DNA of 64,000 nt, taken from assembly GCA_026686845.1 (NCBI GenBank), contig JAIVEN010000006.1, forward strand, positions 38,672,501-38,736,500, given 5' to 3'. The stretch comes from Adenanthera pavonina (taxonomy: Eukaryota; Streptophyta; Magnoliopsida; Fabales; Fabaceae). Positions 37,392-47,493 of the stretch are shown piece by piece. The translations under genes and the position numbers were made by a program. The notes beneath the pieces were generated by a model. It was not told the DNA's origin. It did no database searches and saw only the letters and a list, made by a program, of their open reading frames with translations. Position 1 is the stretch's first letter; each line of letters starts with the position of its first letter.

Positions 37392-39863
37392 TGTAACACC
37401 ATACTTCAAAACATTTTCAGACTCGACCAAAACCTTCAAAAACCAACCAAACACAACCTAAACATTTCAAAATAACTTCCCAAAATTTCAGAATAGCGGA
37501 AACAAACCAAATAACACAAAAAACTGGGTTGGGGCTATGGCTGCCACGGTACCATCGCGGCTCCAAACCTCCCCTGTATCACCACGCTACTGGACTTCGT
37601 GATGCTGGGCTTGCTTCCTGGCACCGCTGCGCCCCATGCTGGTTTCTATACCAACAACTTCCATACTCCTGGGCGAATTTCCGACGCACATAACTTTATG
37701 CTCCGACCTCCGATTGACTTGATTCCAATTCCTACAAGTTAATCTAGTCTCAATCTATCCATAGACACCACTTTCACCTCAATCTAACTCCGTATGGAGA
37801 TTCTGAATCTCTAATATTTTTTTGGCCACTTATTGACCAAAACTCACTACTAACAATCTCTAATTGCTACCAAAGGCAAATGGGCACTTAAAAACCATTC
37901 ATACAGGTCCAAAACCCCTAAACCAACTTGTTTAAAGAGGTTTCACCTCAAAGGAACTATTTTTCTGAGATTTGACCCCCTTGAACACCAACTTGACAAA
38001 ACGGGCTACAGGCCCTAAAACACACCAATGAGACCCAAATCTACTCTGGGCTCACAAACACCACCATACTAACTTTCCAACATCCAAAACCATATAAACA
38101 CCATAATGCAACATACACAATTTCACATACAAAATCATACATACATCCATCCATAACAATCCTTATCCATGTCATACATTCATTACAAAACATTCTATCC
38201 TACTTGGCATAAGTTATAAATCCAAATTACACAAAACTACATAGACTTAGTATTCCCACATCAGATGCTACTCCCTCGTCTTCTCCGGACTAGTGTCAGA
38301 ATCGTCACCTGAAAGATTAGTTCATCGGAGAGGGGTGTGAGACAATGTCTCAGTAACCAGGGACAACCACACACACACATATATACATATATCTCATACA
38401 GCTCATAAATGCAATGTGAAATGAATAGAATGCATGTCTCCCTTGTACACAGTTAAAGCCATGGACTGTCGTCATAACAAGACATTTCATATAGGTAATT
38501 CCCTTTCAACAGTCGGTGAAGACTGATTCCGGGATATCACCAAGCTCACCTTACACTAATACAACCTGGCCAAAGGTTACACTGGTGCTCGGACCATGGC
38601 TCTCCTTCCCCTGGACCATCTCAAATTGGTGGTGATTTAGGGAAGGTGCAATCTACTGTCGCCTGGCTCCCCTGGCCATAAGGGAGGATTTAGCGACATG
38701 GATCCCATCCTTATCCTCCCTAATCATATCTCATATCATCATATTTCTTATCATCATATATCATATCGTATCATCATCACCACCCAATCCACCATATAAC
38801 ACAATCTCATAATGCCATGTGGTGATTCTCATATTATCATATAATCATCATCATCATATGTCACAATGTCATGCATGCATCATGTCATGCCACATCAACA
38901 TCATCATTTTTAATCATCATAGTCATCATAATCATCATCTAGTTGTGTGCATACCACGATATATAAAAAACAGTACACACAAACACATCTATATTGTGGT
39001 ATGAAAGAAACATGCATATATATATACAAATATATGTACCATCATACAAATACAAACAATATAATACAAACAAACATCCGGTTACCTTAAGTGTCAATAC
39101 CACACACGCGGATTCCACGAACTTCTCGAGTTGTCCAACACATTAGAACCTCTCTCAGGCTACCAAACAATCTTCACAATATTACAATTCTTCAATTAAC
39201 ACAATATACCATTTAGCCAAAACCACAATTCAACCACTTTAGGCTTAACTCAAGGTTTTAACACCCCTTTCATGCATCATTAAGCTCCTAGGAACCATTC
39301 AAACACCAAACAATCCCATACTCTTCGGATTCCTAAGAGTCATAACCGAAAACAACCTAGGGTTAAACTCAAATCATGCATACACCCTTCAAAACTCAAA
39401 CCCAAGCAACAAGAATATCAAAACACACTTCTCTAACTCCATTTCATCCATTTCAATCGGTGGATTTCGGCCGAAATCGGAAATCCCAACTCATAATTGA
39501 AAATCCCAAGTTCAACCGAAGAAAATGGAGAGGGAGGAGTAGAAATCACTTACCAACTTGAATCCAAGCTCTTGGACGCCGAAAAACACTCCCAATGGCC
39601 AAAATCTTCAAACCCTAGCAGAGCTCCCTCGTTTCTCCTTCATTCGTCTAACTGAAATGATCCAGATTTAAACAAAAATCTTAATTCTTACAGCGGTGTT
39701 GGTGCTTCCAGCTGGAAACCTCATTCTGGAGCTCTTCTTGTCGCGGCGGCCCTGCTCCAAGCCGCAGCGTGGAGCTTAATTTTCCTCCACTTGAGCCTTC
39801 CTCCGTCCTGTTTTCCTCCAGTTCTACACACAATGTCAAAATAAAGTCATGGGGGGTGTTACA
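37392..39863. mobile_element. Solo LTR, 2.47 kb
   Basis: Begins TGTAACACC and ends GGTGTTACA (TG...CA with longer inverted ends), flanked by a perfect 5-bp direct repeat GCAAA (37387-37391 and 39864-39868). No primer-binding site, polypurine tract or pol coding lies inside, so it is a solo LTR left by recombination between the two LTRs of a full element, or less likely a short non-autonomous element. Size and ends resemble large LTRs of plant Ty3/gypsy chromoviruses (judged from memory). The minus orientation, starting TGTAACACCCCCC, is the likelier transcription direction. It contains a CAT-rich tract at 38700-38940. Confidence 0.82.
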
Positions 39864-39868
39864 GCAAA

Positions 39869-40127
39869 CCCATTGTTTTTGCTCTCTCTTCTTTTATCCT
39901 CAAAAAATGTGATTCCATTTCCTTTCCCCATCTCATCTAATCACTAGCAATGTTTTTCTAATGGGGGAGATTTCTCTTTGAGGTCGATGTAGAAGAAGGA
40001 ATTAGTGAAGATGGAAGGAAAGAGGAGTCGACTGTTCAAGCTAGTAAGTCTTCAAATTTGATCCACGAAAGCTTCAATTTTGCTTCTCAAGTTGGGAGGT
40101 GTATTAGAGATAGAATTGGAGAAGATG
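39869..40127. other. Short intergenic stretch, no gene
   Basis: Continuation of the sequence interrupted by the solo LTR; it reads like a pyrimidine-rich leader, but no gene is recognised. Confidence 0.3.
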
Positions 40128-40130
40128 TTA

Positions 40131-40308
40131 AGGGTATGTTCGGTAGTTGAAATTTTAGATCAAACTGAACTAAAAAGGAACTCCAAGGGCCAGTTGGGGA
40201 AACATCAGTTTGGAGAATGAACATAAGGAGTTGCCAAACACCTAAAAATTTTCTAACCCCAGTTTGAAACTGAAGCTTGGATTGTCAAACGACAATGCAA
40301 ACACACAC
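40131..40308. mobile_element. Small MITE, about 178 bp
   Basis: Ends GGGTATGTTCGGTAGTTG and (reverse complement) GTGTGTGTTTGCATTGTC are imperfect inverted repeats. TTA borders it at 40128-40130 and 40309-40311. The right TTA also serves as the left border of the next MITE. Left boundary uncertain by one base. Confidence 0.6.
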
Positions 40309-40311
40309 TTA

Positions 40312-40798
40312 GAGCCCATTTGGTTTTCAATATGTAAATTTAAGTTGAATAAAATGAAGTTTACAAAAATAAAATTTTGATAAAAGTATGTTTATTGCAT
40401 TACAAATGACACAGTGGAGATTAGTGGAGACCCCGAACACATCATAAGGAAAGGCAACATAGGAGCCCAAGACGAGTATACTACAGCACCTCAGCTTCTC
40501 AAAGAATTGCGTCGCACTACACGCACTAGGAGACCCACGTGGAAGGTGCTGGATGAAGAGGATATGATTTATGTTTGGATATTTTTCATTACAAAAGTAA
40601 GTTTGATAAAATAATTATGAGATAAAAGTATGTTTGAAAACTGAAAAATAATTTTTTCAGTTTGTTGGTTAAAAGTACATTTAGATGTAAAAGTACTCTT
40701 TGCAAAAAAAACCTTATAAAATAAGACAAATACAAAATTAACCAAAAGTATATTTGCAAAGGTACTTTTACTTACCAAAAGGTAAACTAAACATGCAC
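40312..40798. mobile_element. MITE with a 154-bp insertion
   Basis: Ends GAGCCCATTTGGTTTTC and (reverse complement) GTGCATGTTTAGTTTACC, with TTA at 40309-40311 and 40799-40801. A relative at 36893-37060 runs straight through where this copy has an additional segment at 40410-40563. Interior repeats of AAAAGTA.....TTTG type occur. It is likely in the PIF/Harbinger superfamily because of its 3-bp TTA target. Confidence 0.68.
40410..40563. other. GC-richer 154-bp insert in a MITE
   Basis: Bordered by direct ATGA (40406-40409 and 40564-40567) and absent from the related element near 36990. Markedly more GC-rich than its surroundings and open in one frame on the plus strand (ending RRTTRTRRPTWKVLDEED). 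It could be a captured exon piece, filler from break repair or a fragment of another transposon. The source is not recognised. Confidence 0.5.
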
Positions 40799-40801
40799 TT
40801 A

Positions 40802-41131
40802 ATCTCAAGTGACTATAGATACGAGCTAATGTGGAAAGTGAGATGGAAATTAAAAAACATAAAAAATGCACCTCTCCTCATTTTAAAGATCAATAATGCC
40901 ATGCACACAAACCTCCAAGAAAAAAAAAAAAGACTACATCTTCACCTCCTAAATCCTAATATGTCACTTCAAAATAGGTAAACTCCTTGGCCATGCATGG
41001 AACCTCTGCAAAGGTCTCTTAAGTGCTCAAAATATCAAAACCAACAAAGGCATTGCCATCAAGATGAAGCCGAAAATTGACAAAAACGGCCCTGCTCTTC
41101 ATCAAATCATTGGTTTTCATTTGTGCTTTTA
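40802..41131. other. Intergenic DNA left of the CACTA element
   Basis: No gene seen. Ends in the TTA (41129-41131) that forms the left target duplication of the next element. Confidence 0.35.
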
Positions 41132-41796
41132 CACTATGCCAATTTTGAACATTAATAGCACTCAATAGTTGGCATTTTCTATTGAAATGCCAACTAAAGT
41201 GGGATGCAAAATAATTTAGTTGGCATTTCTTTATGAAAGTCAACTAAAAATATTTACAAAAAATAAAAATAAAAATTGAAAAATATTTTAATTGGCGCTT
41301 TCTTTGAAAATGCCATCTAAAGCTCCATCTTAGTTAGTGTTTACTATTAAATACCAACTAAAATTATTTATAAATTAAAATAAAATTAAGAAATAACTTT
41401 AGATGGCGTTTCATGAGAAAAGTGCTAACTAAGGAAAGCACTAGCACTTCATTTCCTAGTTCAACGTGTAGCTCTTTGTTCATCCTATCTTGTCCTCCCT
41501 TACCCCCCTTTTTTAAATTTTGATCTTTTTTTAATAAGAAATATTTTTAAAAATAAAAAAAATTATTAAAAAATCCTAAAAACATAAAAATATTTACTTG
41601 AAGGTCTCAATACAAACAAAATATAAAATTATAAAATATGAGTATAAAATATTAAAATATAATTTTATACTCAATATTAAAATTTTTTATATTCATAAAA
41701 ATAATAATTTTTTTTTTAATTTTAAAAATAAAATAAACAAATTATTATTAACTTTGCTTAAATTAAATAATAAATTATTAAAATTATTCCGTGACC

Positions 41797-41914
41797 CCTT
41801 TCCTATCTCATCTATCCTCCAGTTCTTCCATCCCAGTACCAAACACACCACCCTCCCATCCTTTCCTATCTCATCTATTCTCCAGTGCCCTTCCATCCCA
41901 GTACCAAACACACC
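41797..41914 (+). repeat. Tandem repeat upstream of the VDAC fragment
   Basis: Two copies of about 54 bp (41797-41850 and 41860-41914) share CTTTCCTATCTCATCTAT, CTTCCATCCCAGTACC and AAACACACCA. It sits in what would be promoter or 5' leader DNA captured with the VDAC exon. Confidence 0.75.
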
Positions 41915-42337
41915 ATAAGCTCGCCATAGCTTCTCTGTTCTCCATCTTCTCTTCTTGGCGCATCGTCGGGTGAGTTTTTGTCGGAGATTTGATTCAAATG
42001 AATGGGTTCGAACCCTAAGCCCCAAATCATCTCTGAATCAGATCCCTCACTCTCACCATCAGCATTGCAGCTTCATCACACCGTCAACATAGCAGCTTTG
42101 TCTCACCATTTCAGATTCCTATTTCTTTTGAGGAAGCCATGGGTAAGGGTCCTTTTCTCTGCACTGACATCAGGAAGAGAGCCAAAGGTACTCTCTCTAT
42201 CTCTCTTCTCTCTGGATTTGCAGCTATGCTTGTGGTTAGGATTTGTAATATGTGAAGTGTTATTCCTTTTCCTTCTCGCGTTGCTTCTATTGAATTTGTT
42301 TTTCGATTATAGATTTTCTGTACAAGGACTATCACAG

Positions 42338-42730
42338 TGTAATGAATGGGCCTATTATTAATGTGGATTTGGAGTATGAGGTAGATTATGTGGAATGGGC
42401 TAAATGCTTATGGGCTTATGAAAGGTGGGTGAGTTTAGAAGATGTGAAGGTATATATATATGAGGAACGAAATGGTTTGGGGATTGTGGATGATTTTGTA
42501 TGACCTTCCTCTCTCTGTAATTCTGCTCCTCCCCCTCTCTGAGTTATATTCTCTCTGTGATAGTCTTTTCCTCCTGCTAGTCTTTTCTGAGCTTCCTTTT
42601 TTGACTGCATTATTCTTCCTTATCCTTATGCTGTGAAGTTGTAATCAGACTTATGGTTTTCAATATAATAAATCCATTCTTCCATTGTCTCTGTGTGTGT
42701 TGTTGATTGATTATAGAGGAGATCATAACA
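42338..42730 (+). repeat. 5' LTR
   Basis: TG...CA boundaries; same sequence as 45700-46093 apart from a few transitions and one indel near 42630. Contains a likely polyadenylation signal AATATAATAAATCC at about 42662. Confidence 0.88.
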
Positions 42731-45700
42731 TTTGGTGCTCTCGTTGAGAATTTTTCTCCACCTCCTACACCTATGGCGCACAATGCAGTGAATGAAAGTT
42801 GGAACCGATTAGAGTCCACTCTTCTCCAAGCTCTTCGATCCATGGATTCTTTGGTTGAGAGTTTTCAGAGGCGCTATCAACAAGATTCGGAATATGTTTC
42901 TAAATTGGCTGAGGCATGGTTTGATCTACAACAACAGATCCAGTTGTATGATCCACCACCTTTACCCACCATTTCCAATGTGCATTCTCTGAATATAACT
43001 TCGACTTTTCAACCCACTCAACTCCCGTCACCGCCGACCACTGAGAAATATTGCATCTCTGAAGAACTTGAAGATGTCTTTGACAAACTTCAAGAACTTG
43101 AGTTCAAGCCTGAATTGAAGCATGAACCACCATCGTCTCTATTATGTGCTTTAGACGACGTCGACGATGCCAGTGCATCCCCTTATGCGAAGCAACCCAA
43201 TGATAATAATGAAGCTATGCGTCAATTGGAGCTCACTTTTTTCCATGACAGAGTGAACCCTCAATCTCTGCCATTACAACTCATCACCAAACAGTTTCAT
43301 GGGTTCTTGGTGCCTTGGTTTCAGTTCGTTCCGGAGGCAGATCTATTTCGTCATTGGGTCACCTTAACCAAGATCCTAGTACATCAACACGGCCCATTAC
43401 AAGTAGCCCAAATCATTTACCCTCCGTTCTGCAAACACAGCTCGCAGGAGTCCCACACCCCATCTCACAATTTTCCCTTCGGAGGTCTCACAGAAGAAGT
43501 GTTGTTCGATGACTTCATTAGTTACATACAACCGACCGTCAAATGCAAGGCTCTTGCTTCATTTCCGACTTCTCTTTTTCACGTTAGGACCCAAGGCTTG
43601 TTACACATACAGCACTGGGTCATTGATTGCTCCAACATCATATTCATTTTTTATCCTGGTGATAGTAATTCTGCTTCTCTCAATTTTGTTGACAATAGCG
43701 ACACCCCTGCATCCATTTCCTTTTTTCAAGCTTCGGTACCGTTTCAGCAATGGGTTAAGGGTGTGATTAATCGATTTGATCAAGGTATTTTAGTCTGTCT
43801 TCTTGCAATGCCCACTTGGTGTTTGTTACATGGTTGCATTCCAATTTCTTCCTCCGGTGCTGGTTTTCCAAATTTCTCACCAGTTTACGTTTTAGTGTTT
43901 GACCCTGGAGGTATTAGTATAATGAGCAAATATGGGTTTTGTATTACTCATCTTAGGGATGCTCAAATTATTGCTGATACTGGTCACATTAATAATCGCA
44001 AACTTTTAGGTGAGGATTTCTTTTGGGTTATTTTTGAGGTCATCCTATCATTCACCCATATTGCACACCATCAGAGGATGTCTCATGGCTTGCGATTTAT
44101 ATTGGTGTTTGCTCACAAGTTCCCCTGGCTTACATTTGGGCTTGGCCCAATTTACTTAAGCATTATTGGTGCTGTACTAATTTACTGGAACACTTCAATT
44201 TTAGAGATATCCCCACTGTTATGTCTTGTTTTTCCCACTTCACTACAATTTCTGATTTTAGTGTTTAATCTGGGAGTTCCTATAGAAGATTGGTGCTTGA
44301 ATGTTATTGATGAGATAATTCCTTTAATAGCCCATTTCACTACTGCCCCAACCACTCAACCTCTGAGAGACAAATTGTATCTAGCCTCACTCAGTTTATT
44401 ACACTCTAGAAGATTGGGATTCACAAATGTGGCCTGTAATGTCAGGATTTCATTATCTCAAGTTGTTTATACTGATAGTTGCAATAAAAATAAATGCCAT
44501 GGGCTTTCTTGGATGGCATTTCAGGATATATGGTTTTTTTGTGTTCTACTATCCCTTGGTTCCACTATATTGCTTTGTCCTAAGGTTTGTCATATGATGA
44601 GTCTAATCTTTTTAGCTGGCCACTTTGATAATGTAATGACTGTGGGAGACTCTCCCTGTATTTGCCTTAATTCTATTGATTTGGAAGCCATGTTGTTTAT
44701 TGGATTAAGTGCCACTATCAGTGTTAGATATTCTATTGTACTTGGAATATTGAGGCATTCAAGGTCTGTAAAATTCTCTATTTCTGTGAGCATAGGCGTG
44801 TCAACCTTTGCACTCTTGGGCAACTCCACATGTTGTCCATTAAAGACAGTACTGAGTTACTTTGAGCCCTATTCGAACTATTTCCAAGTTGCTCTTCTAT
44901 CCTTCGACCTTGAGGACAAGGTAGTATTTAAAGGGGGCAGTAATGTAATGATATTGGGTGAAAGGATGCCAAAAGGGATGAGCAAGAAAGATCACATGAA
45001 TAGGAAGGGAGAAGGGAGCATGCTTATCATGAAGTTGTTACATATGCATGTGGAAGTGACAAGCAGAGAGGCTATATTAACAAAGGTTACTCAACTAAAA
45101 AGGGTGTGGAAGAATATTGTGGATATGTTAGAGCTAAATCAAATAAAGAGGAAAGAACTTTTAACAGCTTGTTTTATACAGGAAGACAAGTTAACGGTAT
45201 CTTATGGGTTTGATAATCACACTAGTGATCCCATCCTCCTTGATATAGGTAAGAGTCACTTTTCACAAGAAAGCTCAGGGGCTGGACAGAATTTAATGCA
45301 GCAAGAAGGTCATATAAATGGACCATTAGATGAGGGTGCCTTTAATCCTACTCTTATTCCGACTTTAGAAGGAATCTTTGTTCCTCTTCATATCGAATCT
45401 TTTGAAAATATTGCTCACTGGCATTTTCGTATTTCGAATGATGAGATAGCACTAAAGTGGGTGGGTCTAATTGGATTTGTCATTCCAGTAGTTTGTTTTG
45501 GAGCGATAATAGCAATTTCAAAGTTTCTACACATTAAGTGTCAATACAGTGTTTTGACACCTCAGTATGCTCTTATTGTGGCACACATAAGAACTCTAAA
45601 AATTCATGGTGGAGGGCCTACATTTGTTGTTCTTGCATATTTCACTAGGTATCTAATCTTTGACCTTGAGGACAAGGTCAATGTCCAAGGGGGGAGTAAT

Positions 45701-45865
45701 GTAATGAATGGGCCTATTATTAATGTGGATTTGGAGTATGAGGTAGATTATGTGGAATGGGCTAAATGCTTATGGGCTTATGAAAGGTGGGTGAGTTCAG
45801 AAGATGTGAAGGTATATATACATGAGGAACGAAAGGGTTTGGGGATTGTGGATGATTTTGTATGA
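42707..45865 (+). CDS. 1,052-codon ORF of the LTR element, function unknown
   Basis: Uninterrupted frame from the end of the 5' LTR, through the whole internal region and polypurine tract, to a TGA inside the 3' LTR. A likelier protein start is the ATG at 42773 (MAHNAVNESWNRLE), just after the primer-binding region, giving 1,030 residues. The N-terminal 200 residues are hydrophilic, with a heptad-like stretch (SMDSLVESFQRRYQQDSEYV) and acidic patches, as in a gag-like or coiled-coil protein. The middle is rich in Phe, Leu, Ile and Ser, with hydrophobic stretches such as LSIIGAVLIYW. No pol motifs, no CCHC knuckle. LEDKV..KGGSNVM occurs at about 44908-44950 and again, diverged, at 45664-45706. 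Intactness may simply reflect youth. Not recognised. Confidence 0.6.
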   Translation: MIIEEIITFGALVENFSPPPTPMAHNAVNESWNRLESTLLQALRSMDSLVESFQRRYQQDSEYVSKLAEAWFDLQQQIQLYDPPPLPTISNVHSLNITSTFQPTQLPSPPTTEKYCISEELEDVFDKLQELEFKPELKHEPPSSLLCALDDVDDASASPYAKQPNDNNEAMRQLELTFFHDRVNPQSLPLQLITKQFHGFLVPWFQFVPEADLFRHWVTLTKILVHQHGPLQVAQIIYPPFCKHSSQESHTPSHNFPFGGLTEEVLFDDFISYIQPTVKCKALASFPTSLFHVRTQGLLHIQHWVIDCSNIIFIFYPGDSNSASLNFVDNSDTPASISFFQASVPFQQWVKGVINRFDQGILVCLLAMPTWCLLHGCIPISSSGAGFPNFSPVYVLVFDPGGISIMSKYGFCITHLRDAQIIADTGHINNRKLLGEDFFWVIFEVILSFTHIAHHQRMSHGLRFILVFAHKFPWLTFGLGPIYLSIIGAVLIYWNTSILEISPLLCLVFPTSLQFLILVFNLGVPIEDWCLNVIDEIIPLIAHFTTAPTTQPLRDKLYLASLSLLHSRRLGFTNVACNVRISLSQVVYTDSCNKNKCHGLSWMAFQDIWFFCVLLSLGSTILLCPKVCHMMSLIFLAGHFDNVMTVGDSPCICLNSIDLEAMLFIGLSATISVRYSIVLGILRHSRSVKFSISVSIGVSTFALLGNSTCCPLKTVLSYFEPYSNYFQVALLSFDLEDKVVFKGGSNVMILGERMPKGMSKKDHMNRKGEGSMLIMKLLHMHVEVTSREAILTKVTQLKRVWKNIVDMLELNQIKRKELLTACFIQEDKLTVSYGFDNHTSDPILLDIGKSHFSQESSGAGQNLMQQEGHINGPLDEGAFNPTLIPTLEGIFVPLHIESFENIAHWHFRISNDEIALKWVGLIGFVIPVVCFGAIIAISKFLHIKCQYSVLTPQYALIVAHIRTLKIHGGGPTFVVLAYFTRYLIFDLEDKVNVQGGSNVMNGPIINVDLEYEVDYVEWAKCLWAYERWVSSEDVKVYIHEERKGLGIVDDFV
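42731..42750 (+). promoter_or_regulatory. Candidate primer-binding site
   Basis: TTTGGTGCTCTCGTTGAGAA directly follows the 5' LTR, where the tRNA primer site is expected. Similar sequences follow the LTR of many plant elements, but I cannot assign the tRNA without a comparison. Confidence 0.4.
45687..45696 (+). promoter_or_regulatory. Polypurine tract
   Basis: AAGGGGGGAG ends three bases before the 3' LTR, the site for plus-strand priming. A near copy AAGGGGGCAG followed by the same TAATGTAATG lies at 44931-44950 inside the element. Confidence 0.7.
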
Positions 45866-46093
45866 CCTTCCTCTCTCTGTAATTCTGCTCCTCCCCCTCT
45901 CTGAGTTATATTCTCTCCGTGATAGTCTTTTCCTCCTGCTAGTCTTTTCTGAGCTTCCTTTTCTAACTGCATTATTCTTCTTTTATCCTTATGCTGTGAA
46001 ATTGTAATCAGACTTATGGTTTTCAATATAATAAATCCATTCTTCCATTGTCTCTGTGTGTGTTGTTGATTGATTATAGAGGAGATCATAACA
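45700..46093 (+). repeat. 3' LTR
   Basis: Partner of the 5' LTR. Followed by CACAA and then by the rest of VDAC exon 2. Confidence 0.88.
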
Positions 46094-46145
46094 CACAACG
46101 ACAAGAAGTTCCCCATCACCACCTACTCGACCAATGGAGTTGTGG

Positions 46146-47493
46146 GTTTCCTTCTCTCTTCATTCAGGGATATTTAATCTGCTATGTAGCAATCTATTCT
46201 TTGTTTGGATATCTAGGTGCGATTTCTAATGCGATGTGTGTGAGGCCTGTCCCAAATTTATCTGTGTTTTAAGGGTAGTGCTGAAGAAGTAGCTTGCCTA
46301 ATCCTTGGTTTCCTTTTTATTCCTTTTCTTTTTTTCTTGGAGTATTTTTTATATTAGTTAAGTATAGATAGCAAGTCTAGTTTTGCATCAGTTTTGCTGC
46401 AGACCATATCGTGTTTTGATAAATAAATTTCTCACCTATTTTTTATTGTTGTCTCTTGGTTTTAAATTTATTCTCATTATTTTTTTTATTTACTGATTAG
46501 ATTGTAATTATGTAGTTTAAAATTTGAATCAGCATCATTTTCATGAAATGATCCTCTAGCGGCATGTCTATTAGTTTTTGTAGAATATGACTTTAGATAC
46601 ATAGTACTAACTAAACGCTGGTTTTTAAAAATATTTTAGAAGTTGAAGTTGGCTTATCTAATGGTCAAATTTTTTTTATTCTTTTCTTGGCGTTAAATGG
46701 TGAGCATACAATTCAATGTTTATTTTAATTTTGTATGAATGCATTGTGTGAGCTTGCATGTACTGGTTTATCTAAACATGAAAGTCACGTGTATCTTTTC
46801 ACTTGAACTGCCTTCAAGTTCTAATTCTAATTTTCTCTCAAGAACACTATCAGTAATTAGTAAAAAGCTTGTCCAACATTTGAAGTAATCTATTACCTGC
46901 TTTTGCATCTGGAAGATGTCAACTGTCAAGAGTCCTATACAGTGAAGCCAGATTGATTTGCATATTTTGACGAGCATGATTATTCTAAGTATGGAAGCTT
47001 CATTTTCTATTGTTATCATGGCATTCTCATTAGCTGTGGAAGCTATGGACTGGCCTTTTCAACCTTTCTGATTCATCAGTCTGGATGGTCATCAATATTT
47101 TACTCATTTTGTTTATTAGGGGCAATTTGTTGTTCATTTTGGCTTAGTAAGGTAAGATTTGCTCATGCTAAATTTTTTATTTTTTGTTGGCTCTTCCTTT
47201 CTGAATTTGAAATACCCATACGCATTTTTTCTTAAGAATTCTTTTGTCACTAAATTGCTTACACTTTATGGCTATCCATCTACAATTTTTTTTTTAAAAT
47301 AATTTCTGATAAGTTTGTTCAATCCTAGAAGCATTTTTCACTTGCTAATGTACTTATCTTTTCCTTTCTTCTGTGAGCTGCTGTTGTAGGTACACAGTTC
47401 AAGAATTGATCAATGAAGAATATGTACAATTGTGGTTTTTATTTGCTGACCTGCTATTTTTTTTCCTTTGCATATTGCTTAAACTGCATTAAG
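46146..47493 (+). other. CACTA interior: intron-like DNA between two captured gene pieces
   Basis: Begins at the GT donor of the VDAC exon 2 and ends at the AG before the coiled-coil gene exon. T-rich, intron-like, with no exon of either gene recognised. The junction between the two source genes must be in here, but I cannot place it. Confidence 0.45.

Larger units (their letters stand above)
42338..46093 (+). mobile_element. LTR retrotransposon, non-autonomous, young
   Basis: 3,756 bp. LTRs at 42338-42730 and 45700-46093 (393 and 394 bp) start TGTAATG and end ATAACA. They differ at about eight bases and one indel, roughly 98% identical by eye. Flanks are CACAG at 42333-42337 and CACAA at 46094-46098, a target duplication with one change. 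Polypurine tract AAGGGGGGAG at 45687-45696. The internal region carries one long ORF with no recognisable gag zinc knuckle, protease, RT or integrase, so it must depend on proteins of another element. Superfamily not certain; the string LEDKV..-GG next to the polypurine tract resembles the C-terminal end of plant Ty3/gypsy pol. Confidence 0.88.
42139..46145 (+). pseudogene. VDAC (mitochondrial porin) gene fragment, exons 1-2, split
   Basis: Exon 1 (42139-42187) encodes MGKGPFLCTDIRKRAK and ends at a GT donor. Exon 2 (42313-42337, resuming at 46094-46145, with five bases duplicated) encodes DFLYKDYH then NDKKFPITTYSTNGVV and ends at a GT donor. This is the N-terminus of plant voltage-dependent anion channel, the beta-barrel porin of the outer mitochondrial membrane, where the family reads close to MGKGPGLYTDIGKRARDLLY. 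No later exons follow, so only the N-terminal helix and first strand are present. An LTR retrotransposon splits exon 2. It cannot make a channel. It lies inside a CACTA element, which explains why it is partial. Confidence 0.88.

Noticed and set aside
38700..38945. Possible CRISPR-like or satellite array
   Set aside because: Simple CAT/ATC microsatellite drift without regular spacers; also a eukaryotic context.
38819..39004. 61-codon His-rich ORF
   Set aside because: Product of the CAT-rich tract within the solo LTR.
42005..42020. GGGTTCGAACCC like a tRNA T-arm
   Set aside because: No acceptor stem, D-arm or anticodon arm can be drawn around it on either strand; it is a palindrome in captured leader DNA.
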